A DNA stretch of 64,000 nt from Diplonema japonicum (GCA_964019335.1 OZ025680.1:1-64000), one strand, 5' to 3'. Shown: positions 8,213 to 17,808, numbered from the stretch's first letter. A program made the numbers and translations. Notes: generated by a model from the letters alone, not told the origin.

Positions 8213-10332
8213 CTTTGGCGATGTGTGCTCTTCCCTGTTGCACACTTCTGATGTTGTTGTTTTTGTTGATGTTGTTGTAGAAGTTGTTGAGTTGCGCCTA
8301 GCTGTTGCACCATAGGCGCCATTGCCTGCGCGATCAACCTTTGTACCACATCGGTAGCTCCAAGCGGGTCTTGGGTGGGCGGGGTCGGTTCTGGTTTCTT
8401 GGTAGCGGTAACCTGCTGTACGGCCTGCTGCAGTTGCTGGATCTGTTGGACGATGGGTTTCAGTGCCTCTGCGATGATGCCGTTCACCATGTCCGCCCAG
8501 TTCGGTGGTGTAGGCTGCGGGGACGACAACGAAGGTTGTTGGGGTTTCCAGGCGCTCGTCGTGCCACCTTGGAACGTCACAGTCCCGCCGATCCCTACAC
8601 CTTCCTTCTTCGCCTTCGGGTTTTTCGCCTTTGGGTTTTTCGCCTTCGGGTCTCTCGCATTCGGGTTCTTCGCCTTCGCCCCAGCCGTCTTTTTCGGTCT
8701 TTGGTTTACCACAGTCTTCGATGTCACGTCGCCCTTCTCCGCGTCGGTCTCCTCCATCTTGGCGTCCACTCGGCGCTCGTTCTTCTTCCTTAGCAGTCCG
8801 ATCCCACCGAACAGCGGCACCTCGAACCCGGGTGGCTCCTTCTGTGCTAGCAGCATCCACCTTTTGGTCGACCCTCTTAGGGATGACCGAGTCACCTCGA
8901 CCGTCCACCCCCATGCAGCCAACATCATCTTGAGCTCTGTTGGTCTCATGTCGCGTGGCACCTTCTCCAGATACCAAGCCTCCGTCTGCGGTGTCGCTAG
9001 ACCCTTGGCTTCGAGGTTCTTCCGGAGTTCGTTCTCCGCTGTACCCGGCGCCACACGAATACCAACCCGCTGTCGCTGGTCCACCGCAACCCCAGCGTAT
9101 TGCTGGTACTTCTGTGCCACCGAGACGGCCATCTCGAGTGTCATACCCTTCTTCAGCCACACCACGCTGTCAGAGGTCTCATCCATCGGCAGCCTTGCGG
9201 TGATCCCGTCCTTGCCACTCCTACCTAGTAGCTCCGGTGCTCTGTTGGATGCCACACAGACCGTGGTCTTCGCGCACTCCGGGTATACCCTCGGCCTGGA
9301 GAGGTCGAAGTCCTTACCTCCAACCCAGGTGGTGAACATTTTGTTGGCCTCATCCAACGAGGACTTCTTGTGTAGCGTGAGATGCACCAGCGTCGTGCAC
9401 TTCTTCTTGATGGTTTCCGCCTGTCTTGCCATGGGGGCGAGATCGGACCAACCCATATGTGACATCCAAACTGTCAGTGATGTCGTGCCGGAGCGGTCTG
9501 GAAGGTCAAACGCGACTTGTTGCTTCTTGCCAGGGATCGCTGGTAGCGGTTGGCGGGAGATGAGAGTGAGGTGCTCCGGTTTGTGGTGCGACAGGTGCCA
9601 TTCGCACGCTGCCATGTCTTCCTGCTCGACTAGCATGACACCACAGCAGTTTTCCGTCACACCGATGATGTCTGTAATGATCGGGAATGTCCAATCCAAT
9701 TCGCGCAGCTTCAAGTTCGCAAATGTTTTCGGTGGGAGGGGTTCCTTCCCGGCGATCATCTCCGGGAGGGATGCGGTCTCCGGCCGTACCAGGACTGGGT
9801 TGGTCGTCAACAGGCCGTCCGGGCCGTCCGCGTCTTCCTTCTTCAGGGCGTAGTATTCACCCCCGATCTCAGCCAGCCAGCCGACTGGCACCCCCTGCGC
9901 GTGGCCAATCATCTGTGTAGTGATGACCTCCCCGTCCGTCTTGACGAGCCCAATGGGCGCGCCAATGCGCTCCGCGTAAGCGAGGATGGCGACTTCGTCG
10001 CCCCTTGCATTCCACTTCCTCAGGCTCGCGACGTAGTCGTCGAGCCTGACGGCAAGGAACCTCGCGTACAGCTCCTTGTTCGACTCCATCACCGACGCAA
10101 CCAACTCGCGGATCGTCGCTTCGGCGCTTACCTCTCCGTGTCTGATAAAGGAGAGACAGCGAAATAGTTGTCCTCCTTGGTTACCGCATGAACGCAGGCG
10201 GAAACCGTAGCTCCTCACCTGCCCGTCGTACCACTTACGCACCTGATGTGCCCACCCCTTCTCGCTCGTCTCTTCGCGGCCGAAGCCCCCGGGCGGCGCC
10301 TCCGAGGAGGCGGACGAGCCGGGTTTTGTCAT
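8209..10332 (-). CDS. LINE ORF1 protein with degenerate OTU-like domain
   Basis: A 707-residue protein. Residues about 30-170 have the layout of an OTU cysteine protease: a GGQLFRCLS segment where active OTUs have DGNCLFRA, then helices ending in WNARGDEVAILAYAERIG (compare the W-G-x-E-x-E-L-x-A-L region) and GEYYALKK where the catalytic His-Tyr would sit. The nucleophilic Cys is Gln and the His is missing, so the fold is probably kept as a non-catalytic pseudo-protease. The middle has no family I recognise, though a segment around YLEKVPRDMRPTELK could be RRM-like. Towards the C terminus come tandem basic NPKAK repeats (likely nucleic-acid binding) and a Gln-rich stretch (QQIQQLQQAVQQ) likely to form a coiled coil. 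ORF1 proteins of LINEs usually bind the element RNA. Its stop codon overlaps the ORF2 start (ATGA, 8212-8209). Confidence 0.8.
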   Translation of the reverse strand: MTKPGSSASSEAPPGGFGREETSEKGWAHQVRKWYDGQVRSYGFRLRSCGNQGGQLFRCLSFIRHGEVSAEATIRELVASVMESNKELYARFLAVRLDDYVASLRKWNARGDEVAILAYAERIGAPIGLVKTDGEVITTQMIGHAQGVPVGWLAEIGGEYYALKKEDADGPDGLLTTNPVLVRPETASLPEMIAGKEPLPPKTFANLKLRELDWTFPIITDIIGVTENCCGVMLVEQEDMAACEWHLSHHKPEHLTLISRQPLPAIPGKKQQVAFDLPDRSGTTSLTVWMSHMGWSDLAPMARQAETIKKKCTTLVHLTLHKKSSLDEANKMFTTWVGGKDFDLSRPRVYPECAKTTVCVASNRAPELLGRSGKDGITARLPMDETSDSVVWLKKGMTLEMAVSVAQKYQQYAGVAVDQRQRVGIRVAPGTAENELRKNLEAKGLATPQTEAWYLEKVPRDMRPTELKMMLAAWGWTVEVTRSSLRGSTKRWMLLAQKEPPGFEVPLFGGIGLLRKKNERRVDAKMEETDAEKGDVTSKTVVNQRPKKTAGAKAKNPNARDPKAKNPKAKNPKAKKEGVGIGGTVTFQGGTTSAWKPQQPSLSSPQPTPPNWADMVNGIIAEALKPIVQQIQQLQQAVQQVTATKKPEPTPPTQDPLGATDVVQRLIAQAMAPMVQQLGATQQLLQQHQQKQQHQKCATGKSTHRQR

Positions 10333-10365
10333 TTTGAATGATTTGATAGTTTACCCAGTAACCCC

Positions 10366-10402
10366 CAATAAAGTACAGAAACTGTAGCTTTAGAATCGTT
10401 GG
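10366..10402 (-). other. Spliced-leader exon sequence at the LINE 5' end
   Basis: Read on the minus strand, these 37 nt start CCAACGATTC and end CTGTACTTTATTG. From memory the diplonemid SL has the same ends and differs at about two central positions. The next bases are GGGGTTACTGGG, not a GT splice donor, so this is not an SL RNA gene interrupted by the element. It reads as an SL exon joined to an mRNA body. The LINE ORF1 start codon lies 34 nt downstream. Confidence 0.8.
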
Positions 10403-10459
10403 AAAAAAAAAAGAAGAAGAAAAAACAACAAAAGAATTTATAAAAAATATATATATGAG

Positions 10460-11075
10460 TTAAAGGAAGTCTTTGTGAGACACCCCCTTGTTCTCATCCT
10501 CTACCTGCACCTGTCCTCTTTCAGCAGCGGTTTCTCTTCCTTTGGTGGTCTTGCCGGCCTTCTCCCTAGCCTGGCCGCTTTTTCTCTTCGTTCTCTTGCA
10601 CATTGTCCTTTCAACGCCTCTTGGTCATGCTTGGTCTTCGGTGATGTAAATATCGCCCTCCTGTTCCATCCGATCACCGCCTTTGTCCTCCCGATGGATC
10701 GTAGTGTGTGCACCCTTGTGCTCGACTCAGCTGGGAAGGCCCTCCTTCCTTTCACCTTCTTCAGTACCCTAGCTCCCATGTGTGCCAGATCTTCGTCATC
10801 AATCCATGCAATCCCTCGCTTTCTGCTGTACTTCTGCGAGATCCCCCAGCTTCCCTCCCAGGGTCTTCCCAGTCACGTTCCGAAATTCAGTGCCAGCTCC
10901 ACCGTCGACACTGACGTGTTCCTGCTGCCTGCATACCAGCGCAGTTGCCGCATCCACCTCAGCACCTCCTTCGTGTACTCCCATAGGACATGCCGGTAGC
11001 TTGCCGAAGTCCTTGTCCGACGGTTCTGGGTGTTCTTGGCCTTGCGTGATCTCCAGCCACTGGTGTAAAAAGAAA
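10460..11075 (-). mobile_element. 5'-truncated, frameshifted LINE copy (ORF2 C terminus)
   Basis: In changing frames the minus strand encodes EVLRWMRQLRWYAG with STVELALNF, matching LKWLRMLQW and RIELALDF of the neighbouring LINE and IRWLSALHW with RLELAVDF of the element at the right edge. It then gives HTLRSIGRTKAVIGWNRR, matching SLRSIGANKRIRGYTCR. At least two frameshifts or stops separate these pieces, so it is a dead copy. It ends at a TAA (10462-10460) in the frame ending SHKDFL; the full element starts 57 nt further downstream. A pyrimidine-rich tract near 11060-11095 marks its 5' edge. The plus-strand open frame at 10475-10999 is a shadow of this fragment. Confidence 0.75.
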
Positions 11076-11227
11076 AAGAAGAAGAGTGAGAACATTCTCC
11101 CGTTATGAAAGATTGAGATGGTCCTTATGGAGCTGTTGTAGTAAAGCAAGACTCTAAAAAACTCTATTTTTAAAAATTCTATTTTTCTTCCTTTTCGTTT
11201 CGCACTTTGTTTTCTGGTTTTCATTCT

Positions 11228-12466
11228 TTACTCGGTTATTTTTATTCTTCCTGGCATTCGATTCTTTAAGAGCTTAAAAAGGGAAACACTGCATTTACTC
11301 AAGTCGATTGTCGTAATTGCTGTTGCCTCCAAAAAGGAATGGTCAATGTAAGTAATATTGATCATCGGACTAAAGTCGATAGCCTCCAGCTTGCTGCACT
11401 CTCTGAGGAAGCATTGCCCAATCTTAGAAACATTGGTGAGCCCACTAAAATCCACGGTTCTAAGATTCGTGCAACTGCACAAGAAGTAATGCCCAATCGA
11501 AGGTAAATTAGTCATTGCACTCAAGTCAACAGTTTCTAGCTTTCTGCACCCGTTCAGAAAGTGCCCACCAATTTCAGAAGAAACATTACCCATGCCGCTC
11601 AAGTCGACAGTTGGCAGTTCGAAGCAATTAAACAAAAACTCACGACCAATATCAGAAACATTTGTCGTACTCCATTCCAAGGCCCTAAGACTCGTACACT
11701 CCCCCATGAAACAACAGCCGATGGTAGAAACCTTGGTCATCGCTGATAGATCGACGGCTTCTAGCTTTTTGCAACCTCTCAAGAAGTTCACACCAATGGA
11801 GGAAACACTGGTGAGGGAACGCAAATCGACGGCCTCCAGTTTTTCGCATCCACTCAAAAAGGAACGGCCAATGGATGTAACCTTGGACATTCTCAAGCAA
11901 ACGGTTTCTAGTTTTTCGCATTTGTAAAAGAAAGACTCACCAATGTAAGAAACATTGGGGAGGTTGATGTGGACAGAGGTCAGGTTGCTGCAATCCAGAT
12001 TAAACCTTGTGACACGGCCAGTGGAATCGGTGACAACAAGGTGCCGTAGCCCAGCTGGAAGGTCTTTTTTCACCATGTGCAAAGAGTCGTCGGGCGAATC
12101 CCCCACATCCACCTCCAGAACCTGCTCTGGGTCAGCTGCCACAAGCTTCTTTAGCTCAAACACTACTTTTCTTCTTGACCTCAGTACCTTCAGCATCATA
12201 GTTATTATCTTTTTCGCTTCGACATGAATCTCGCAGCCTTCCACGAGGCCGATCTCTTGAACCTCTGCGTCCCCGTTCCTGTCTAGGACCTCTCCCTCCC
12301 ATATCAAATTGAACCTCCCTTCATGTAAACCAGCAGCACACCCCGCCTTCTTGTACAGGTTCCCCACCGTCTCCTTCCCCGACACTTCCACATCGTGAAC
12401 CCCACCTCCCGTCTTCACGAACACTGTCATCTCGTTCATCTTTTCATCAGATCTTTTTCTCTTCAT
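11228..12466 (-). CDS. Ubiquitin-like plus BspA-type LRR protein
   Basis: A 412-residue single-exon protein. I chose ATG 12466 (MKRKRSDEKMNEM) because the codons upstream are not preceded by an acceptor. Residues about 10-85 look like a ubiquitin fold (MTVFVKTGGG..., then LIWEGEVLDRNGDAEVQEIG, typical of the K-x-L-D-D-x-x-T-L half of ubiquitin-like domains). From about residue 150 there are about ten BspA-type leucine-rich repeats of 23-26 residues with the core LETVDLSAMTNLPSIG and FL.GC.KL. The combination suggests a protein-interaction scaffold, perhaps reading ubiquitin-like signals, but no catalytic residues are seen and I cannot name an orthologue. Confidence 0.8.
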   Translation of the reverse strand: MKRKRSDEKMNEMTVFVKTGGGVHDVEVSGKETVGNLYKKAGCAAGLHEGRFNLIWEGEVLDRNGDAEVQEIGLVEGCEIHVEAKKIITMMLKVLRSRRKVVFELKKLVAADPEQVLEVDVGDSPDDSLHMVKKDLPAGLRHLVVTDSTGRVTRFNLDCSNLTSVHINLPNVSYIGESFFYKCEKLETVCLRMSKVTSIGRSFLSGCEKLEAVDLRSLTSVSSIGVNFLRGCKKLEAVDLSAMTKVSTIGCCFMGECTSLRALEWSTTNVSDIGREFLFNCFELPTVDLSGMGNVSSEIGGHFLNGCRKLETVDLSAMTNLPSIGHYFLCSCTNLRTVDFSGLTNVSKIGQCFLRECSKLEAIDFSPMINITYIDHSFLEATAITTIDLSKCSVSLFKLLKNRMPGRIKITE

Positions 12467-13275
12467 CTTTTGCTCCTTTTGTGTTTCTGATGGAAAATTA
12501 TAAAGGGGGGGTAGGGGGCGCAAGAAAAAATAACTGTCAATCTGCAGGCCCCCCTGCATGGCTTTCCTGCCTCGTTCGACAGTGTAATCTCTTTTTGTGT
12601 TTCTGTTCTGTTTCGTCCCGCGAAGCTGTCATATCACGAACGGGGAAATACAAATGAAAGTGACGAGGTACTATCATCGACAACCACACTGACACAAGCA
12701 ATGGGAACAGCCATCCGAAAAAATGCAACGCTAAAGGCATGCTCTTGTCACCACAGCTTACGAGGAAATGTACGTGAAGCTTAGCTCTCCTCGTCACCCG
12801 CGGTGAGCCCTATCCGTTTATTTTCTTTTTTGACCGGTGAGAGTGCAATCGGCTTGTGGTTTTCTCATTCACCCCTTGCTTTTGGGGCAATCTATTTTAT
12901 TGATTGTTCTTGCTTTTTGCAAGTCTTCAAGGAGCTGTTTGACCCCATCATCGACGGCGGATATGGTGCCGACGCCAAGCAGCCCACAGACCTTGACCTC
13001 GCTAAGTGAGCGAGACCGACATGGACGGAGAGTGCACCTCCACCAACCAACAAAGAACTCCAAAAGCACCTCACTGGTGTTATTATCCGTCCCGGCTTCA
13101 CAGGTAGCCCTTCACAATAATGTGTGCACAATCATATTCCCGTCCTTCAATGTGAAACTGCTGTCATTGTGCCTTGCGTGTTCTACGATTGGCTGTAAAA
13201 GGTGAACACAAGGTGAGGCGACTAAAAATACAAAGCAAATAAACAATGTGGCTAGGGACCCATCCTTCTCACAAC
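12467..13275. pseudogene. Gene-free interval with a rearranged arginine-kinase fragment
   Basis: Two pieces of the arginine kinase gene of this window (46945-48339) occur here. Positions 12782-12810 match its segment for GLTAGDEES in minus orientation. Positions 12922-13028 encode VFKELFDPIID...DLDLAK in plus orientation, with an internal 9-nt deletion and a lost G that turns the next codon into a stop (TGA at 13007-13009). In the intact gene the two pieces are adjacent, so here one is inverted and about 110 nt of other DNA separates them. This is dead sequence, probably filler or a rearranged retrocopy. The rest of the interval has no recognisable gene. Confidence 0.8.
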
Positions 13276-16200
13276 TTAACTTTGGACCAGATCCTGCTTA
13301 ATGCCATTCGCAAGAGCCTCCAGACTGTTTTCGCCCTGAAATAATATGTTAAGAAAAAAAAAATAACTCTGCATACCTTTGCTCCTGGGCGTTTTATGGT
13401 CTTGTTTGCTTTTTCTGCTCTCTTCATCTCTTTGAGGATCGAAGAGGCCTCGGCTTGAAACTTTTCCAAAAAGGGACATAAGTTACAGAAGAACTCGTCA
13501 GGATCTGGGGTCTTGTTCGGGGTCTTCTTGGCAGCCCAGTAAGTCAACACTTTAAGAAAAGAATCTTTTGCTGCTTCAAACTTTACTTCAACTTCTTTCT
13601 GGTCAGCTTCTGCCTGTTTGAAAAAGGCACCCATCCTGGGTATGAAAGGGTCTTCTTCTTCTGAAACACCCGCAGCAGCAAGCTGTAGGTTGTGGTGGTG
13701 TCTCCATAACATACCTCGCTTGCAACAGATTTCGTGTTTCGGGAGAAAGATTTAATGGCGTTTGTTACGTTTTTAAGACCGTCTTCAAGATCACTGTTCT
13801 TGATGCCTTGTGCGCCGTTCAAACAAGGTGCCAGCTCCTCAGGGAGCTTTAGTGCCTCGATGTTTTTGTCTTTTACCTGATGCACTACGTACTGCAGCAA
13901 ATTGATCTTCCCTGTCGTGTCTTTTGTCATCTCAAGCTTCGAGAGCGTGGCCACAGCGAAACCAGGAGCGTTTCCTCTGACGTTGCTGTCGTGGTTCATG
14001 TAGTTCCCAAACCCTAATATTAAGCCCATCACAAACGGAAGGTGCTTGGAGTTCAGGATGCTGTCGCATGCCTTCTGTATCTTCTCTATAGGGCGCAAAG
14101 CAGTCTGCACAACCTCAGTCCAGTCAAAGGTCAGCATCCATGCCTTGCAGCGCTTTGTGAACGCGATGCTTGTAATGACCATCTGGTAGAACAGCTCAGG
14201 GGGCTCATATTCGTCTTGCGGTTTCTTGTCCATGTTCTCCTTGAACTCTGCCTCGTCCTCCTCGTTTGGTACCTGTGACACCAGCGCATCCAGCTTGTCT
14301 CTATCGAGCACGCTGTTGTCAAGCTGCTGCACTGCCCGCTGGATTTCAGGTATCGTGGGCATCTGTTATGTGTGATACATTGCAATTAAAAACAAAGCAT
14401 ACCTTGTGCATCATAATCGATATGTTCTGAAACTTTTTCCCCTCAATAAGTGTAATAACCTCTTTTTTTGGTGCGGTGTTGCTTTTTTGTGTTTTCTCCT
14501 TTTGCGAAAACATGTCCTCAAACTCTTCTTGATTGAAGCTGTAAGCAAAAGCATGACTACTAAAGAAACACATACGAGCAATCCAGAGAACCACCGAGAT
14601 CTTTGTGCACTTTGTGCCACATGGATGTCAACCCCTCATACAGAGCGTACTTTTCCCAGTGCATGACTCTCATCTTCTTCTTAGGAACTTCGCCCTGAAA
14701 AGTTATTGTTAAGTTCTAAAGCTTATACCATGAAATAGTTTAGCTTCAGCTCTTTGGGGCCACGCATTTTTGGTCCTTTCTGTTGTCCTGGAGGCCTAGG
14801 AATGGATTTTCCACCCGGCCCTGAGGGCGGAGGAGGTGCCTTAGGGCGTGCCACTGTTGGTGCACTAGGAATACCAGGTGCAGCGGGTGCTGCGGGTGCT
14901 CCAGGTGCAGCGGGTGCTCCAGGTGCTGCTGGGGAAGCACCTGGTGGTGCTGGCAAGGTGCCAGTGGTTCCAGAACTCGCGTGGGCGTCAACAGCACCTG
15001 CAAGACCAGGCTGGGAGTCAATGCCTGCAGCCACCTCAAATTCGTCGTCCTCCGGAGGTGGCATGTCATCTGGTGGTTCAGTGTCATCAGTGTCAGTGTC
15101 CGTGTCTGGTGGACCTTCAGTTTCAGTGTCCGTATCCGTATCCGATACGGGCCTCACAATGTTAATTCTCCTCCTCCTGTCTGGCTCGGAATCGGTGTCG
15201 CTCTGCGTTGTATATCAAGAGCAACAAGAACATACGTCAGTGTCATCGAAATTACCAAAAATCCCACCACTGTTGTCGCTAAACTTCTTCCACGACACCT
15301 CCTTCCCGACGGCATCCTTCACAGCTTGCATCATGTCAGCTTTGAACTCGTCTGTTGCAGCAAAATCTTTGAAGATCTTTTGAGAGTATGCACCCATATC
15401 CGCGTCCCACTTCTGCGGCTGGATAGTGGACGACGTAACTTTTGAGACATCTTCTTCAGAAAGAAAGTTCCTGATAAAGGGTTGCTTCTTTTCCTGAAGA
15501 CATACCTCAGCTCTTCAAATGCAATGCGTGCTCTTTCCATCTCACTGTCGACCAACTGTGCTTTTGGTTGCAGGCTTTGAAGCCTCTGGAGTGCAATGAG
15601 TGACTCTTGCTGCTTTCTTTGCAGCTCTGCAGCACGCTGTTGATATTGTTCCGCAGCGTACCAACCCAATGGTATCACATGCCCTGTCAGCTTCTGGAAA
15701 ACTGTGAGCTGAGCCTTGATGTCTTTGTCTTCGATATCATTGAGGGGGCACATGGCACGCATCATGCCGCACTTCTTCCACAGAGAAACAAGCTCGTTGG
15801 CCACGTCACGGTCGATCTCCTTGAATTTCGTAATCAAGATATTGAGAAAGGCCAAAACGTTAGTGATGACGTTCAAGTCAGCAGCGTCCAGCAAGGGCAC
15901 CAGGGCGGCGTAGGGCAATTCGCCCTTCACGACTTTCTTAGCTGCCGTGTGCACTAAGCCAGGGCCTTTGTTTGTTGCCCCAATGGTGACGATCAGAATT
16001 TCAAGAACTTGCTTTGCTTTGTTGCTTCCGCCTTTTAGCATGTTGTAAACCCTCTCCACGAATACGTGCTCCTCCGTGAACTGGTCCATCGCGTTTTCAT
16101 AAATAAGAAGCGTTCTGATGAGTTTCAAGAGCTCTGCCTGCTGAGCCCCTGTCACAGAGTTCAAGCAACAAGACACTACGTCCAGCCCACCGTGCGTGAG

Positions 16201-16386
16201 GAACTCTTCCGAGAATTGCGGGCTATTCAAAGAAGTGTTTCCTAGCTTAAACAGAAAAGCAACGAAGCTCTTCTTGTCGGCATCTTTACGCAGTGCATTC
16301 GCTGCTTGCTTCGGCTCCTTCACCTCTGAAAGGAGTTTTACCGCCTGCTCCGCGCTGCCATCCCAATCGTGGCCTAAACCCGCCAT
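13276..16386 (-). CDS. Formin (FH2 actin nucleator)
   Basis: Eight exons: 16386-15506, 15470-15236, 15202-14729, 14694-14576, 14538-14403, 14362-13715, 13682-13377 and 13335-13276 (2859 nt, 952 residues). The seven introns are 32-41 nt and six start GTATG (the third starts GTATA). Residues 1-300 are helical and armadillo-like, as expected of the GBD/FH3 regulatory half of diaphanous-type formins. Exon 3 holds an acidic DTDTDTETE stretch and a proline-rich FH1 (PPPPSGPGGK, repeated AAPGAPAAPG) for profilin-actin. The FH2 domain starts at KKKMRVMHWEKY and continues through MGLILGFGNYMNHDSNVRGN, the classic G-N-Y-x-N signature, to about residue 930. The protein would nucleate and elongate unbranched actin filaments. 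The last exon encodes only GENSLEALANGIKQDLVQS; I see no clear DAD motif. Confidence 0.92.
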
Positions 16387-17526
16387 TCCTGGGATAGTTA
16401 AACTTAGCTTTTAACGCTTAGAAAAATAGGAAAATCAACAAGAAAATGCTAAATAATATTGCGGAGCTAGTAGCACTACTTGGAGGCACGAACAGTCCGT
16501 ACTGCCAAGAAGGGTTCCCGCACAACACAAAGAAGGACCTATTGGTCGCGTTGTATCGAGAATAGAACTTACAAGCGAAAAGGTTGGTTCAAAGTAATCT
16601 TTCACTTGCGAGCAAAATGAAAGTTATTAATGACCAATGGCTTGCATGCTGCGTCGAAAAGAGGAAAAGGGGAAGTCAACTGAACAGATTAGAGGAGAGG
16701 CGAATGAAAGGGGAAGGAGGGAGGGAGGGAGAGAGGGGGTCAAATGCTGTCACAATTGTAATTGAATACAAGGCATACAAGGCGTTTTGCTCCGAGGGTC
16801 ACCTTTACATTGTTAACCTGTTAACCCCCCATTTTTTCTTTGCTGCCCAAATAATTAGTTAAAGATTCGAAAGAGTAGGGAAACCATCCAAATAAAATTG
16901 AATCCGAAAAACGCGCAAAAAATTAAAAAAAAAACTTTAAAAAAAATAGAAAAAAAGACCATTTGACCTCCTAAAGCATTGACCCCCCTTAACGCATAGA
17001 GTGCATACGATTCTTCTAGAATATTGGAATATTTGGTGGGGCCCAGATTGTTTGTCAATTATTGACATTTAAACAAGGTGGTAGCCGATACCATTGGCCA
17101 CCTTCCTAATGACTAGCATTGGGCTTGTAACAACTGCAATATTTGAATTTCAAGTTATCCTTCCTTTATACGAATTGGATATGTTCGACCCCGAACCCTA
17201 TGCACTCTATGCCTCATGGTGAGGGTGAAGAAAAGGTGGAGAACTACCTAGCAGCCGCAGCCCTCGGTTGCTCTGGTTATCAAAGACATTTCTTTTTTTA
17301 TTACTCCCCTTCTACTTTTTCATCGTTCCCCCTTCCCCCCCTTGTTTCCCCTTTTTTAATTGCTGCCCTGCCTCTTCAAGATCAGGATGCATGTTTCTAT
17401 TCACCTGAGGTAAACCTCGGTATTTTAGATTTTAATGCTATCCATACTCCTAAAGAGCGGCAGGCATTTGACAAACGTTTGTTGGGTGACTTATGCTGCG
17501 CAGTATCTATCTTTATGTTACAATGT
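16387..17526. other. Gene-free interval with a 14-bp inverted repeat
   Basis: 1.14 kb of A/T-rich DNA upstream of the formin. I find no supported gene. A perfect 14-bp inverted repeat (GCATAGAGTGCATA at 16994-17007 and its complement at 17199-17212) is separated by about 190 nt. It could be the end of a small foldback element, but the flanks do not match beyond the 14 bp. Simple GGGA-rich repeats occur around 16715-16738. Confidence 0.5.
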
Positions 17527-17808
17527 TTACAGAGGAACGGGTGTGGAGGGTGTAGAGTGAGACCTGTTACGGTGCTTCTGCTGGCTAATAGGGTCGTACA
17601 CCGAAGCAGTGCCCAGCATGAGGATATCATCGGGCAGCTCGTTTGGGTAAGACTGCATGTCCTTCTCCTTGGGTTCCAGAAGCGAGTCGAGGTACGTGTC
17701 CACTTGTGCATCAATCCCTGCGGCATCCCCTAGCGCTGCGAACAGTGAAGGCTCAGGCTCTTCCATCTTGTAAGGGTCATGAGTGTATCTTGGTGCTGGC
17801 TGCGGCAT
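17527..17808 (-). CDS. Small acidic protein, unrecognised
   Basis: A 93-residue frame starting MPQPAPRYTHDPYKMEE and ending STPSTPVPL. It is acidic in the middle (PEPSLFAALGDAAGIDA, LLEPKEKDMQSYPNELPDD) and Ser/Thr/Pro-rich at the end, with no domain I recognise. The start follows a CAG after a long A-tract on the coding strand, an unusual context for an SL acceptor. Amino-acid composition looks protein-like and the frame lies 50 nt behind its upstream neighbour, in the same orientation as the cluster. It may be an intrinsically disordered regulatory peptide. Confidence 0.5.
   Translation of the reverse strand: MPQPAPRYTHDPYKMEEPEPSLFAALGDAAGIDAQVDTYLDSLLEPKEKDMQSYPNELPDDILMLGTASVYDPISQQKHRNRSHSTPSTPVPL

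Larger units (their letters stand above)
3782..10402 (-). mobile_element. Full-length two-ORF LINE with a spliced leader at its 5' end
   Basis: A 6.6-kb non-LTR retrotransposon on the minus strand. Order: spliced leader (10402-10366), a 33-nt leader (10365-10333), ORF1 (10332-8209), ORF2 (8212-3836) and a short 3' UTR of about 54 nt. Both flanks carry exactly ten A on the plus strand (3772-3781 and 10403-10412), which could be a target-site duplication or the result of insertion into an A-tract. There is no sense-strand poly(A) tail: on the coding strand the element runs into T10. Both ORFs are intact, so this may be a young and possibly active copy. The SL at the exact 5' boundary means the genomic copy was probably reverse-transcribed from a trans-spliced mRNA. 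Confidence 0.85.

Noticed and set aside
8213-9160. An upstream extension of LINE ORF2 to 9160
   Set aside because: It lies wholly inside ORF1 in another frame, shows low-complexity shadow composition, and the ATGA overlap at 8212 gives a clear start.
10460-10475. HKDFL/HKDSL as a KDEL-like ER retention signal
   Set aside because: The sequence belongs to the tail of LINE fragments, so the resemblance is accidental.
10475-10999. A 174-codon plus-strand gene
   Set aside because: The minus strand of the same stretch carries recognisable LINE ORF2 C-terminal motifs; the plus frame is its shadow.
12803-13009. A 68-codon plus-strand gene
   Set aside because: Its second half is a damaged arginine-kinase fragment that runs into a stop caused by a one-base loss.
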